From assembly GCF_042649825.1 (NCBI RefSeq), contig NZ_JBHSAB010000031.1, forward strand, positions 1 to 64,000: a stretch of DNA of 64,000 nt. Reading direction: 5' to 3'. This document shows, piece by piece, positions 37,737-46,126 of the stretch. A program made the translations under genes and the position numbers. The stretch's first letter is position 1. Each line of letters opens with the position of its first letter. The stretch comes from Legionella_C dresdenensis. GTDB taxonomy: Bacteria > Pseudomonadota > Gammaproteobacteria > Legionellales > Legionellaceae. Under the pieces are notes generated by a model. It was not told the DNA's origin and ran no database searches. It saw only the letters and a list, made by a program, of their open reading frames with translations.

Positions 37737-38696
37737 ATGCATACTCTTTATCCTGCCATCAAGCCTTACAAGACGCACGAGCTTCCGGTCGGCGATCGCC
37801 ATATTTTATACATCGAAGAAACGGGTAATCCGGATGGTTTGCCTGTCATTGTATTGCATGCAGGTCCCGGGGCTGACAGTGAATGTTATCTTCGGCGCTT
37901 TTTCGATCCGCAGATTTATCGTATCGTAATTTTTGATCAGCGCGGTTGCGGACATTCAACGCCGCACGCTGAAATCAGGGAAAATGACACTAATCTGTTA
38001 CTGGAAGATATTGATACCATCAGAGAATATCTCGGTATCGAGCGTTTTGTCCTGTCAGGGGGCGGTTGGGGGGCATTGTTGGCATTGCTTTACGCCGAAC
38101 GCTACCCGCAGCAAATACTCTGCTTATTACTGCATCGAATATTTTTAGGGCGGCAAAAAGATATCGCCTGGTTCTACCAAAACGGAGCAAGCCTTGTTTA
38201 TCCGGATTACTGGCAGGAGTTTGCCAGTATCGTACCGGCAAATCGCCAAAACCATATTCCGCAATACTATGCCGAATGTTTACAGGGCCAGAATGAACTG
38301 GCGCGTATGGCGGCCGCTAAAAGCTGGGCATTATGGCAGGCACGATGCAGCAGCTTACAGCCTCATCAAAATGTCATTGATTTGTATAGCGACCCTCATT
38401 TTGCATTGGCATTAGCCAAAATTGAATCATGGTACATTAATAATCATTATTTTATTGAGGAAAATCAGGTATTGAATAATTCGAATAAAATCCGTCATAT
38501 CCCGGCTTACCTGGTTCATGGCCGTTATGACATGATATGCCCTCTCGCCGGCGCTTGGGATTTGCACCAGAGTTTACCTGCTTCGCAATTAATTATAGTG
38601 CGCGACGCAGGCCATTCTGATCGTGAAGCAGGCATGATTGATGCTCTGATTACCGCCAGCAATGAAATTGGTAAACATAACCTTGACGCTTGTTAA
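37737..38696 (+). CDS. Proline-iminopeptidase-like alpha/beta hydrolase lacking the nucleophile
   Basis: 319 aa, full length for proline iminopeptidase (Pip, peptidase S33). Most family marks are present: HELPVGDRHILYIEETGNP, FDQRGCGHSTPHA, VHGRYDMICP with the acid Asp265, and DAGHSD with His293. The nucleophile elbow, G-G-S-W-G in active Pip, reads GGGWG here, with Gly110 (codon GGT) at the Ser position. The oxyanion motif HGGPG is HAGPG. The frame is intact and the rest is well kept, so this is either a pseudoenzyme or an enzyme recently disabled by a single AGT-to-GGT change. It is divergent from uvrD and 63 bp before mlaA. No signal peptide. Confidence 0.88.
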   Translation: MHTLYPAIKPYKTHELPVGDRHILYIEETGNPDGLPVIVLHAGPGADSECYLRRFFDPQIYRIVIFDQRGCGHSTPHAEIRENDTNLLLEDIDTIREYLGIERFVLSGGGWGALLALLYAERYPQQILCLLLHRIFLGRQKDIAWFYQNGASLVYPDYWQEFASIVPANRQNHIPQYYAECLQGQNELARMAAAKSWALWQARCSSLQPHQNVIDLYSDPHFALALAKIESWYINNHYFIEENQVLNNSNKIRHIPAYLVHGRYDMICPLAGAWDLHQSLPASQLIIVRDAGHSDREAGMIDALITASNEIGKHNLDAC

Positions 38697-38758
38697 GGTT
38701 TGTAATTTTAGGGTAAAGTTGGTATCACTCTGTTTATAATGGAAAAAGTAAATAAATT

Positions 38759-39529
38759 ATGCGATTAATAGCTGCTGTCACTGCCCTCGCAAGCTCTATG
38801 GTGCTTGCTGGTTGTATCGCCAAAGGGACCAACCCGGATGATCCCTATGAGTCAGTCAACCGGAAAATCCACAAATTTAATATGGCTTTTGATGCTACTA
38901 TGCTCAAACCGCCGGCACGGCTCTATAAAGCGGTTATTCCTGGCCCTGTACGTGCGGGGATTAATAACGCCTATAATAATATTAATATGATCCCGACTGT
39001 CGGCAACGATCTGCTGCAGGGCGAGTGGAGCTATGCGATTAAAGATACCTGGCGCTTTCTGGTCAATTCAACATTTGGCGTCGCCGGCTTTTTTGATGTA
39101 GCCGACCAGCGTTTCAGCCTTCCGCCGCATAGCAATGACTTGGGACTTACTTTTGCCAAATGGGGCGATAAAAAATCACCTTATATCGTTCTGCCGTTCC
39201 TTGGGCCAAGCACCATTCGCGACGGAATGGGTAACATGTTTGAATATTCAATCATGACCCCTTATCCATACCTTAAGAGCGATGCATTAATATACGGCTT
39301 GTTAGGATTACGTTATGTTGATCTGCGCTCGCAACTGTTTGATACCGAACGCCTTATGGATGAAGCGCTTGATCCTTACGCCTTTGTGCGTGACGCCTAT
39401 TTACAGCATCGTAATTACCTGATTAATGGCGACGCGGTTGATTCCCTTTACGTAGAAGACGATAATAGCGTCAACAGCAGCGATTATGTTGATGATGTCG
39501 CTGAACCAGCGGTTACGAAAAAGGGGTAA
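38759..39529 (+). CDS. mlaA: Outer-membrane lipid asymmetry lipoprotein MlaA
   Basis: 256 aa lipoprotein with lipobox LAGC (Cys19). MlaA (VacJ) sits in the outer membrane with porins and removes misplaced phospholipids from the outer leaflet. It passes them to MlaC and the MlaFEDB importer. Family marks are DDPYESVNRKIHKFN, GVAGFFDVADQ, FAKWGDKKSPYIVLPFLGPS and YGLLGLRYVDLRSQL. The C-terminal tail is acidic (YVEDDNSVNSSDYVDD). trmL follows after 11 bp and is probably in the same transcript. Confidence 0.96.
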   Translation: MRLIAAVTALASSMVLAGCIAKGTNPDDPYESVNRKIHKFNMAFDATMLKPPARLYKAVIPGPVRAGINNAYNNINMIPTVGNDLLQGEWSYAIKDTWRFLVNSTFGVAGFFDVADQRFSLPPHSNDLGLTFAKWGDKKSPYIVLPFLGPSTIRDGMGNMFEYSIMTPYPYLKSDALIYGLLGLRYVDLRSQLFDTERLMDEALDPYAFVRDAYLQHRNYLINGDAVDSLYVEDDNSVNSSDYVDDVAEPAVTKKG

Positions 39530-39540
39530 TCAGTTTTAAG

Positions 39541-39996
39541 ATGTTGCATGTTGTATTGTATCAACCGGAAATTCCGCCTAACACCGGAAATATCATTCGT
39601 CTGTGCGCTAACAGCGGCGCACAGCTTCATTTAATCCACCCTTTGGGTTTCGCCCTCGATGACAAACGGATGCGCCGTGCGGGTCTGGACTACCATGAAT
39701 GGGCAAGTGTCGTGCATTACGATAATGAAGCAAACTTCATTGACCAGAACAAAGAACGGCGTATTTTCGCCTGCACCACCAAAACCGATCAGAACTACCA
39801 TCATGTCAGCTATCAGGATGAAGACATGCTTCTGTTTGGCCCCGAGACACGCGGTTTGCCGGTGCATATGCGTGAGCCCTATTCATCGATTCGAATTCCA
39901 ATGCGGCCGGATAGCAGAAGCCTGAATCTATCGAATTCAGTTGCGATTATTTTATTTGAAGCATTGAGGCAATTGGAATTTACCGGTAATAAATAA
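39541..39996 (+). CDS. trmL: tRNA (cytidine/uridine(34)-2'-O)-methyltransferase
   Basis: 151 aa SPOUT-class methyltransferase that modifies the wobble base of tRNA-Leu isoacceptors. N-terminal VVLYQPEIPPNTGNIIRLCA, then the knot region LLFGPETRGLP and IPMRPDSRSLNLSNSVAIIL, which form the SAM site. Length is standard. It is followed by a hairpin terminator 5 bp after its stop. Confidence 0.96.
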   Translation: MLHVVLYQPEIPPNTGNIIRLCANSGAQLHLIHPLGFALDDKRMRRAGLDYHEWASVVHYDNEANFIDQNKERRIFACTTKTDQNYHHVSYQDEDMLLFGPETRGLPVHMREPYSSIRIPMRPDSRSLNLSNSVAIILFEALRQLEFTGNK

Positions 39997-40001
39997 GGAA
40001 T

Positions 40002-40021
40002 GTTGGGCTTTACAGCCCAAC
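40002..40021 (+). terminator. Intrinsic terminator of mlaA-trmL
   Basis: Stem GTTGGGCT / AGCCCAAC with loop TTAC. The following sequence (CTTAATAAAAAAATTG) resembles the tail of the dispersed GTTGGGTC repeat, so the terminator may be a diverged repeat copy. Confidence 0.65.
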
Positions 40022-40145
40022 CTTAATAAAAAAATTGCTCTGTGCAAAATCAAAGTGGAACAGAGAAAAAATACTAAAAGATTGATTAAAGTGATCTAAC
40101 AATATACAATCCGTGATATGAGTTTCTAAGACAAGTTAGTTTATC

Positions 40146-43010
40146 ATGCCACAATTCTTCCCTTTTCATGATGCAATCCGCTGCATGGAGTCCAATAATC
40201 TGGACAAATTTAAAGAGTTATTTAGCGCCATTGGCGACCAATCTCCTGGTAGAGAAACTGTGGAGCATTTGCTGAGGACCGCATGTAATGATTCCCTTCC
40301 AAAATGGGAATTTATTGAATACATTTGTTTTCTAACCTCAGAAAACAAGCCTGAACAACTTACCATTGATATGGTGCTTAAACGAGCAGCGGCATATAGT
40401 CAATGGGAGCTGGTTAAAAAGATTTGTTTAATGGGTGGCGACAATAAACCTAGTCAGACAGCTATTGATGTGGCAGCATTTCACGCTCATGAACAGGATC
40501 AACTTACTGCATTTAAAGCAATATGTGAACAAAGTATAACCAAACCAAGTCAAAAACAACTTGAAGACATTGTAGATGCCGCCATTGCAGCTTGGCCTAT
40601 AAAATGGGAATTTATTGAATACATTTGTTTTTTAACCTCAGCAAATAAGCCTGGACAACCTGCCATTGACAAGACGCTTAAAAACGCTGCGGTACACAGC
40701 AAATGGGAACTGGTTAAAAAAATTCTCAAGATAGAAAACGACAATAAACCCAGTCAGACAGCTATTGATGTGGCAGCATCTCACGCTCATGAACAGGATC
40801 AACTTACTGCATTTAAAACAATATGCGAACACAGTATATCCAAACCAAGTCAAAAACAACTTGAAGACATTGTAGATGCCGCCATTGCGGCTTGGCCTGT
40901 AAAATGGGAATTTATTGAATACATTTGTTTTTTAACCTCAGCAAACAAGCCTGGGCAACCTGCCATTGATAAGGCGCTTAAAAACGCTGCGGTACACAGC
41001 AAATGGGAACTAGTTAAAAAAATTCTCAAGATAGAAAGCGACAATAAACCCAGTCAGACAGCTATTGATGTGGCAGCATCTCACGCTCATGAACAGGATC
41101 AACTTACTGCATTTAAAACAATATGCGAACACAGTATAACCAAACCAAGTCAAAAACAACTTGAAGACATTTTAGGTGCTGCTTTTCAAGCGTACCCTGT
41201 AAAATGGGAATTTATTGAATACATTTGTTTTTTAACCTCAGAAAACAAGCCTGGACAACCTGCCATTGATAAGGCGCTTAAAAACGCTGCGGTACACAGC
41301 AAATGGGAACTGGTTAAAAAAATTCTCAAGATAGAAAGCGACAATAAACCCAGTCAGACAGCTATTGATGTGGCAGCATTTCACGCTCATGAACAGGATC
41401 AATTTGCTGAATTTAAAGAAATATGTGAACAAAGTATAACTAAACCAAGCCAAAAACAACTTGAATACATTTTAGGTGCTGCTTTTCAAGCGTACCCTGT
41501 AAAATGGGAATTTATTGAATACATTTGTTTTTTAACCTCAGAAAACAAGCCTGGACAACCTATCATTGATAAGGCGCTTAACAACGCAACAGTATACACT
41601 AAATGGGAACTGGTTAAAAAAATACTCAAGATAGAAAGCGACAATAAACCTGGTCAAGCCGCTATTGAAGTTGTGTTAGGACAAGCTGCAAGTGCCGGAC
41701 AATTAGAATTAGTTCAAGATATTTGCACCTTACCTCTGGAGCGTTGCCCCCGGGCTGAAGCAATTCAGAGTGCCTTTCTGGCTGCTGCCAATTCAAAGAA
41801 TACGGGCATTTTGGCTTTCTTTATGGAAATAGAAACCGAAACCAGGCCTACCTCCGAAACCATTACCAAAGCATTTATAGATGCCGCGGCTGCAAATAAT
41901 AATTTGGTTGTCCAATATTTTTGTGAATTAGCCACACCTAATCGACCTGATACAGCGTTAATTGAAATGGCATTCGATACTGCTGCAAGTAAAGGGCATT
42001 TAGATGTTATTAAATTTTTATTAGGAGAAACAAACCCGGTTCGGCCTGAAAAAAAATGTGTCGATGCTGGTTTTAATCGAGCTATATCTCAAGGCTATGT
42101 CCAATTGGCGCACTACTTTATTTTTCTTGATGAGTCCTGTTTTGAATCGAAACAACAAGCTATGGAAGCAGGATTTTTAACAGCAATCGAGGCCCCTAAT
42201 GGATTGGGAGTACTTAAATTTTTAGTATCAGCTCATAAAAAAACAACTATTTTTGACGAAAAATTCTTGCGTGATGCCTATCAAAAAGCGGTTCAATTAA
42301 AAAGCCACTCAATATGTCGGTTCTTTGAACAGGAAAAGTTATTCCCTATAGAAAAACCTATTGCTCAAGCAGAGAAACCTACTGTTTCTGCTATACCAAC
42401 ACGGCCGCAAGAAATACAAAAAAACGTGCCTGATGCCGGGTTAACTCCAAAAGTAACAGCCAATGGACTAAGAGAGGCGGTTTCACAAAATAATCTCTCA
42501 TTAGTCAAACACTATTGCGCAATGATCGTGGATAACAAGCTGACTATAAGAGATATTAATGAAGCGCTTAAGTCTGCTAATAATAAGCACATTAAACAAT
42601 CGCTGGCGACAGCGAAAGCGATTCTGCAGTTACATAAGGATATTGCCGTATTCAGATCTCATGGAGAAAATTTAAAGCAAGAAAAAGCGAGTGAAAGCCA
42701 TGGAATGAGAACCACAGATCTTGCGGATCAGCTTAAAACCCATGCGGATAATTATGCTGTTGCCTATTTTAATGGTCGCAGTACCAAGACTCAAGAAAAA
42801 GCTTTTTCAACTGCCTTGAAAAAAGGATTTTGCGACATGAACGATCACCGTATGCCGGGAAGAATGCTGTTCTTAAACATTGCAGCTGCCGCAACAGTGA
42901 TAATACCGCTGATTCATTATATATTTACCGGGAACTTTTTATTCCTGAATACTAAACGGCAAAACCAGATTCAAACTATAATGGATGATTTGAATGTATT
43001 AACCAGGTAA
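40146..43010 (+). CDS. Ankyrin-like repeat protein with five 100-residue supra-repeats, candidate effector
   Basis: 954 aa. Residues 53 to about 552 are five units of exactly 100 residues. Each unit is three ankyrin-like repeats of 33-34 residues, typified by KWEFIEYICFLTS, KWELVKKILKIESDNKPSQ and LTAFKTICEHSITKPSQ. Further single ankyrin-like repeats follow to about 720 (HLDVIKFLLGETNPVRPEKK). A second helical region with a KPSQ-less pattern follows. The protein ends with a membrane-like segment, ILFLN-type: MLFLNIAAAATVIIPLIHYI near 903-922, and a short basic tail. No signal peptide. The architecture (ankyrin solenoid plus C-terminal membrane anchor) fits a translocated effector. The ribosome site is weak. 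A 417-bp inverted-repeat element begins directly after the stop codon. Confidence 0.85.
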   Translation: MPQFFPFHDAIRCMESNNLDKFKELFSAIGDQSPGRETVEHLLRTACNDSLPKWEFIEYICFLTSENKPEQLTIDMVLKRAAAYSQWELVKKICLMGGDNKPSQTAIDVAAFHAHEQDQLTAFKAICEQSITKPSQKQLEDIVDAAIAAWPIKWEFIEYICFLTSANKPGQPAIDKTLKNAAVHSKWELVKKILKIENDNKPSQTAIDVAASHAHEQDQLTAFKTICEHSISKPSQKQLEDIVDAAIAAWPVKWEFIEYICFLTSANKPGQPAIDKALKNAAVHSKWELVKKILKIESDNKPSQTAIDVAASHAHEQDQLTAFKTICEHSITKPSQKQLEDILGAAFQAYPVKWEFIEYICFLTSENKPGQPAIDKALKNAAVHSKWELVKKILKIESDNKPSQTAIDVAAFHAHEQDQFAEFKEICEQSITKPSQKQLEYILGAAFQAYPVKWEFIEYICFLTSENKPGQPIIDKALNNATVYTKWELVKKILKIESDNKPGQAAIEVVLGQAASAGQLELVQDICTLPLERCPRAEAIQSAFLAAANSKNTGILAFFMEIETETRPTSETITKAFIDAAAANNNLVVQYFCELATPNRPDTALIEMAFDTAASKGHLDVIKFLLGETNPVRPEKKCVDAGFNRAISQGYVQLAHYFIFLDESCFESKQQAMEAGFLTAIEAPNGLGVLKFLVSAHKKTTIFDEKFLRDAYQKAVQLKSHSICRFFEQEKLFPIEKPIAQAEKPTVSAIPTRPQEIQKNVPDAGLTPKVTANGLREAVSQNNLSLVKHYCAMIVDNKLTIRDINEALKSANNKHIKQSLATAKAILQLHKDIAVFRSHGENLKQEKASESHGMRTTDLADQLKTHADNYAVAYFNGRSTKTQEKAFSTALKKGFCDMNDHRMPGRMLFLNIAAAATVIIPLIHYIFTGNFLFLNTKRQNQIQTIMDDLNVLTR
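40302..41650 (+). repeat. Five tandem 300-bp repeats inside a gene
   Basis: The segment AAATGGGAATTTATTGAATA recurs at 40302, 40602, 40902, 41202 and 41502, exactly 300 bp apart. The middle units are nearly identical at DNA level, while the first and last are more diverged, the pattern expected of recent unequal crossing-over. The unit length is a whole number of codons. Confidence 0.95.
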
Positions 43011-43011
43011 C

Positions 43012-43428
43012 GTCCCTAAAATTATTTTTTGTTTATTTAAAGCACAGATTTTTAAATTTATCTCGATCTACCCCCTCTCCCGCGAAAGGAATTTGAATAA
43101 TTTACTGATGATCCTTCGCGGGAGAGGGATGTCACGAATGGTAATAGATGATGCGCTTTGGACAAATTTAAAAGAATTATTACCAAAGCCTAAAGGGAGG
43201 CATGGGACAGATGATCGCTTATTTTTGGAAGCTGTTTGCTGGATCCTTCGAACAGGGGCTGCCTGGCGTGACTTACCATTAGACTATGGCACAGTATCGA
43301 TTTGTCCACTTCCCTCTCCCGCGAATAACCATCAGTATATTATTCAAATTCCTTTCGCGGGAGAGGGGGCAGATACGGGTAAATTTAAAAATCTGTGCTT
43401 TAAATAAGCAAAAAATAACTTTAGGGAC
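43012..43428. mobile_element. 417-bp element with 118-bp inverted arms
   Basis: The left arm 43012-43129 (GTCCCTAAAATTATTTTTTG to GGGAGAGGGA) and the right arm 43311-43428 are inverted copies with few differences. Each arm contains its own inner hairpin, CCCTCTCCCGCGAA / TTCGCGGGAGAGGG. The 181-bp core carries the start of an IS5-type transposase. The element occupies almost all the space between two convergent stop codons (43010 and 43434). Confidence 0.85.
43138..43302 (+). pseudogene. IS5-family transposase N-terminal fragment
   Basis: From ATG 43138 the frame encodes about 54 recognisable residues: DDALWTNLKELLPKPKGRHG and DRLFLEAVCWILRTGAAWRD, then LPLDYG. This is the DUF4096 N-terminal domain of IS5-group transposases. 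The frame then runs into the right arm, so the catalytic domain is missing and the product cannot transpose anything itself. Confidence 0.85.
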
Positions 43429-43433
43429 ATTAC

Positions 43434-45431
43434 TTAATATTTACAAACTCTTTTGATTATCCACCCTCCTAACACCAAAGTAGACGCTATCCCCAGAAAG
43501 ACGCCATAATTTTCCCAGCTCGGTCCGACCAACATTAAAACGTCAGGGGAATGAAAAATTGAGAATGGAATAGCCAGCAATACATCGAGCAGTGCGGAAC
43601 CGGCGAGTAAACCACAGGCGATTAATGTTCCAGTTTGAGTGCGTTGTTTTGCCTCGTCACCGCTATAACCCGATTTGGCCAATCTTTTTCGTGCCAGCAA
43701 GGCAATCATGCCGCCGATAAAAAGCGGTACTGATGAGGAAATCGGTAAATACATCCCAATCGCTATACCCAGGATCGATAATCTGATGAAACGTTCCAGA
43801 CGGAATATTTTGTTAACTGCAATAACAACTAAAATGACGCTTGCACCGATAAACATCACTGACCAGGGTAAAGCATGGCGAAATACCGCCTCTGTCACCG
43901 CGGCCATCAATGCGGCGACTGGCGCTGGTAAAGATTGCCCTGCATCCATACCTTCGTGCGGCATGACACCCGCAATGCCATAGACATCAAAAAGCAACTG
44001 CATCACCGGTGGAATAACCAGGGCTGACACGATAACACCGAGCAAAAGCATCAACTGCTGTCGCCAGGGCGTTGCGCCGACTAGCTGCCCTACTTTTAAA
44101 TCCTGGCTATTATCGTTAGCAATTGCTGCGATTCCAGTTAAAATCGATCCAATAATAATGGTTACGGCTTCTGCAGCCTGCATCTGCCCCGCATCAAGCG
44201 GGGTGGGTATAAAGCAGTTAATCGCAACCAGCAGCAACCAGGCAGCAATTAACATCCCGGCAATCACCACCGAACTGCCAGGACTTGCAGTCACGCCGAC
44301 CATCCCGGAAAAATATGCGGTAATCACTGAAAACAGAAATCCAACTACGATTAAGTAAGTGATAGCTCCTAAAATCAGTACAGGAGTCTGGGCGCCAGTA
44401 AAGCCAATATACGCCAGAGGAAATAAATGCCGGAACATGACAAAAAGAATGACTGCAACTACAGCTGTGCCCAGTAAAATAAAGGGAAGAGGAATATCCC
44501 TGTCAGTTCTTGCAAGTTCATTTTGCTGATATTTTTTCAGCGAAAAACCGCGTAATGATGACTGGATACTTTTAATTAACGGCCTGACTAATTTTAGAAA
44601 TGTCCAGACCCCGGCAAACAACATAGCGCCAATGCCAAGATAGCGCATTTCGCCATTCCATAAAAATACCGCAGCTTTGGCAGGAGGATATTGATGAATA
44701 AACTCAGGGAAAAACTGACTTGCAATCGGCATGGCAATCAGCCAGGAAATAATTGCGCCCAGAAAAATACTGACCGCCATTTCATACCCAACCAGATAAC
44801 CTGCCCCCAGCATGGTCGGCGAAAAACCTGCGCCAAAGCCAAATAAGGAACGGTTAGCGACAAACCAGAAGTTCCAACTGCTGGCAACGACTTTGAATCC
44901 AGTTTGCAGTAACTCAATCAAACCGCCAATCAAGCCGCCCAATACAATTTCTTTAACGCCTCCGCGCTCTGATGACGTTTTCAGTACCTCGGCAATGGCA
45001 CGGCCCTCTGGAAACTTCAACGATTGATCATGAACAAGCACCCGTCTTAAGGGAATGGAAAATAAAACACCCAGCACGCCGCCACAGGCTGCAATCAAGA
45101 AATTGACCCAATAATCAAAATGATGCCAATATTGAATAATAATTAATGCTGGAATGGTATACACAATACCGCCAGCTACTGCCTCGCCGGCAGAGGCTGC
45201 AGTCTGCACCGCATTATTTTCCAGAATGGAAGAGTTTTTGAAAAAACGCAGTACTCCCATAGAAATAATGGCCGCAGGAATTGAGGCCGAAGTCAAAATA
45301 CCCAGCTTTAAGGCAAGGTAAGCATTTGACATGGCCAATATGACCGTGAGAATAACAGCAAGAATAATACTGCGCACAGTCAATTCAATAATACCCTGCT
45401 TTCGTGTGCTACCCGACTCCAGACTTGCCAT
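43434..45431 (-). CDS. OPT-family oligopeptide / metal-chelate transporter
   Basis: 665 aa with about 14-16 hydrophobic helices. The OPT family uses the proton gradient to import oligopeptides or metal chelates across the inner membrane. Family stretches are ILAMSNAYLALKLGILTSAS, SILENNAVQTAASAGEAVAG, FPEGRAIAEVLK, and GVTASPGSSVVIAGML. The ATG overlaps the stop of the upstream DUF3298 gene (TAATG), so the two are translationally coupled. The 3-prime end lies 5 bp from an inverted-repeat element. Confidence 0.93.
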   Translation of the reverse strand: MASLESGSTRKQGIIELTVRSIILAVILTVILAMSNAYLALKLGILTSASIPAAIISMGVLRFFKNSSILENNAVQTAASAGEAVAGGIVYTIPALIIIQYWHHFDYWVNFLIAACGGVLGVLFSIPLRRVLVHDQSLKFPEGRAIAEVLKTSSERGGVKEIVLGGLIGGLIELLQTGFKVVASSWNFWFVANRSLFGFGAGFSPTMLGAGYLVGYEMAVSIFLGAIISWLIAMPIASQFFPEFIHQYPPAKAAVFLWNGEMRYLGIGAMLFAGVWTFLKLVRPLIKSIQSSLRGFSLKKYQQNELARTDRDIPLPFILLGTAVVAVILFVMFRHLFPLAYIGFTGAQTPVLILGAITYLIVVGFLFSVITAYFSGMVGVTASPGSSVVIAGMLIAAWLLLVAINCFIPTPLDAGQMQAAEAVTIIIGSILTGIAAIANDNSQDLKVGQLVGATPWRQQLMLLLGVIVSALVIPPVMQLLFDVYGIAGVMPHEGMDAGQSLPAPVAALMAAVTEAVFRHALPWSVMFIGASVILVVIAVNKIFRLERFIRLSILGIAIGMYLPISSSVPLFIGGMIALLARKRLAKSGYSGDEAKQRTQTGTLIACGLLAGSALLDVLLAIPFSIFHSPDVLMLVGPSWENYGVFLGIASTLVLGGWIIKRVCKY

Positions 45432-46111
45432 TAATTACCCCAAACCAAATTACTTACCCGCTCCTGCAACATGTCTTTTAATACTGCGTAAGGCACAGTA
45501 ACCGTTTGCGGACCATATACATAAGCCGCAACCTGGTAAGTATCAAATACAATCACCAGACCTGATTGACTGAAATACCAGTTTTTATAATTTTCGATCT
45601 TCGGCTCTGTCCCCTCGGTTACCCATTTGGGATCGAAATCTTTATTTTCCAGAAATTTATTACGGCTGATTTCTGCAAGCTTCGCCAGATAACCGCTGTT
45701 GGGTTTAAACAATTGATCAAGGCCGACTTCCTTACCATCAATAAAATTCAGCGTTTTTATCGTATTATTGGGATGAGCCGCTCCCCGGGCATTGTAAGAT
45801 ATATCAAATTGCAGGCTTAACGCGTGCTGGTTTTGAAATTGCTGCTGGAAGTTAATATACAAACCGTTTTTGCCTGGTACATCAGCCGGCAAATCATCCA
45901 CCACACTATCATTAACTGCTTTTTTCTGTGCGCTATCAACCAGTTTCTTGATTGTTTGATCAACTGGCTTGTTAAAACCCTGAGGGTATTTGATATCCAG
46001 AATAAGATTTTTAGTTTCTTTTTTCACTTCTACCGTTTTAGCGTAAACGTTAAAATTGACGCCAGACAAAACCAGTAACAAACTGGCTGCGGCCATAGTA
46101 AATTTGTTCAT
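45431..46111 (-). CDS. Exported DUF3298-domain protein
   Basis: 226 aa with a signal peptide (NKFTMAAASLLLVLSGVNFNVYA). The mature part matches the DUF4163/DUF3298 arrangement known from RsiV and related exported proteins. Marks are LQFDISYNARGAAHPNNTIK, TLNFIDGKEVGLDQLFK, GLVIVFDTYQVAAYVYGPQT and VTVPYAVLKDML at the end. Coupling with the OPT transporter suggests a shared role at the envelope, but none is established. In RsiV this domain binds lysozyme; whether this one binds such a ligand is unknown. Confidence 0.85.
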   Translation of the reverse strand: MNKFTMAAASLLLVLSGVNFNVYAKTVEVKKETKNLILDIKYPQGFNKPVDQTIKKLVDSAQKKAVNDSVVDDLPADVPGKNGLYINFQQQFQNQHALSLQFDISYNARGAAHPNNTIKTLNFIDGKEVGLDQLFKPNSGYLAKLAEISRNKFLENKDFDPKWVTEGTEPKIENYKNWYFSQSGLVIVFDTYQVAAYVYGPQTVTVPYAVLKDMLQERVSNLVWGN

Positions 46112-46126
46112 GTGTAATCTCTCCGG

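Noticed and set aside
40302..41650. Regular tandem repeats as a possible CRISPR-like array
   Set aside because: The 300-bp units are inside one intact reading frame, keep codon phase and encode ankyrin-like repeats.
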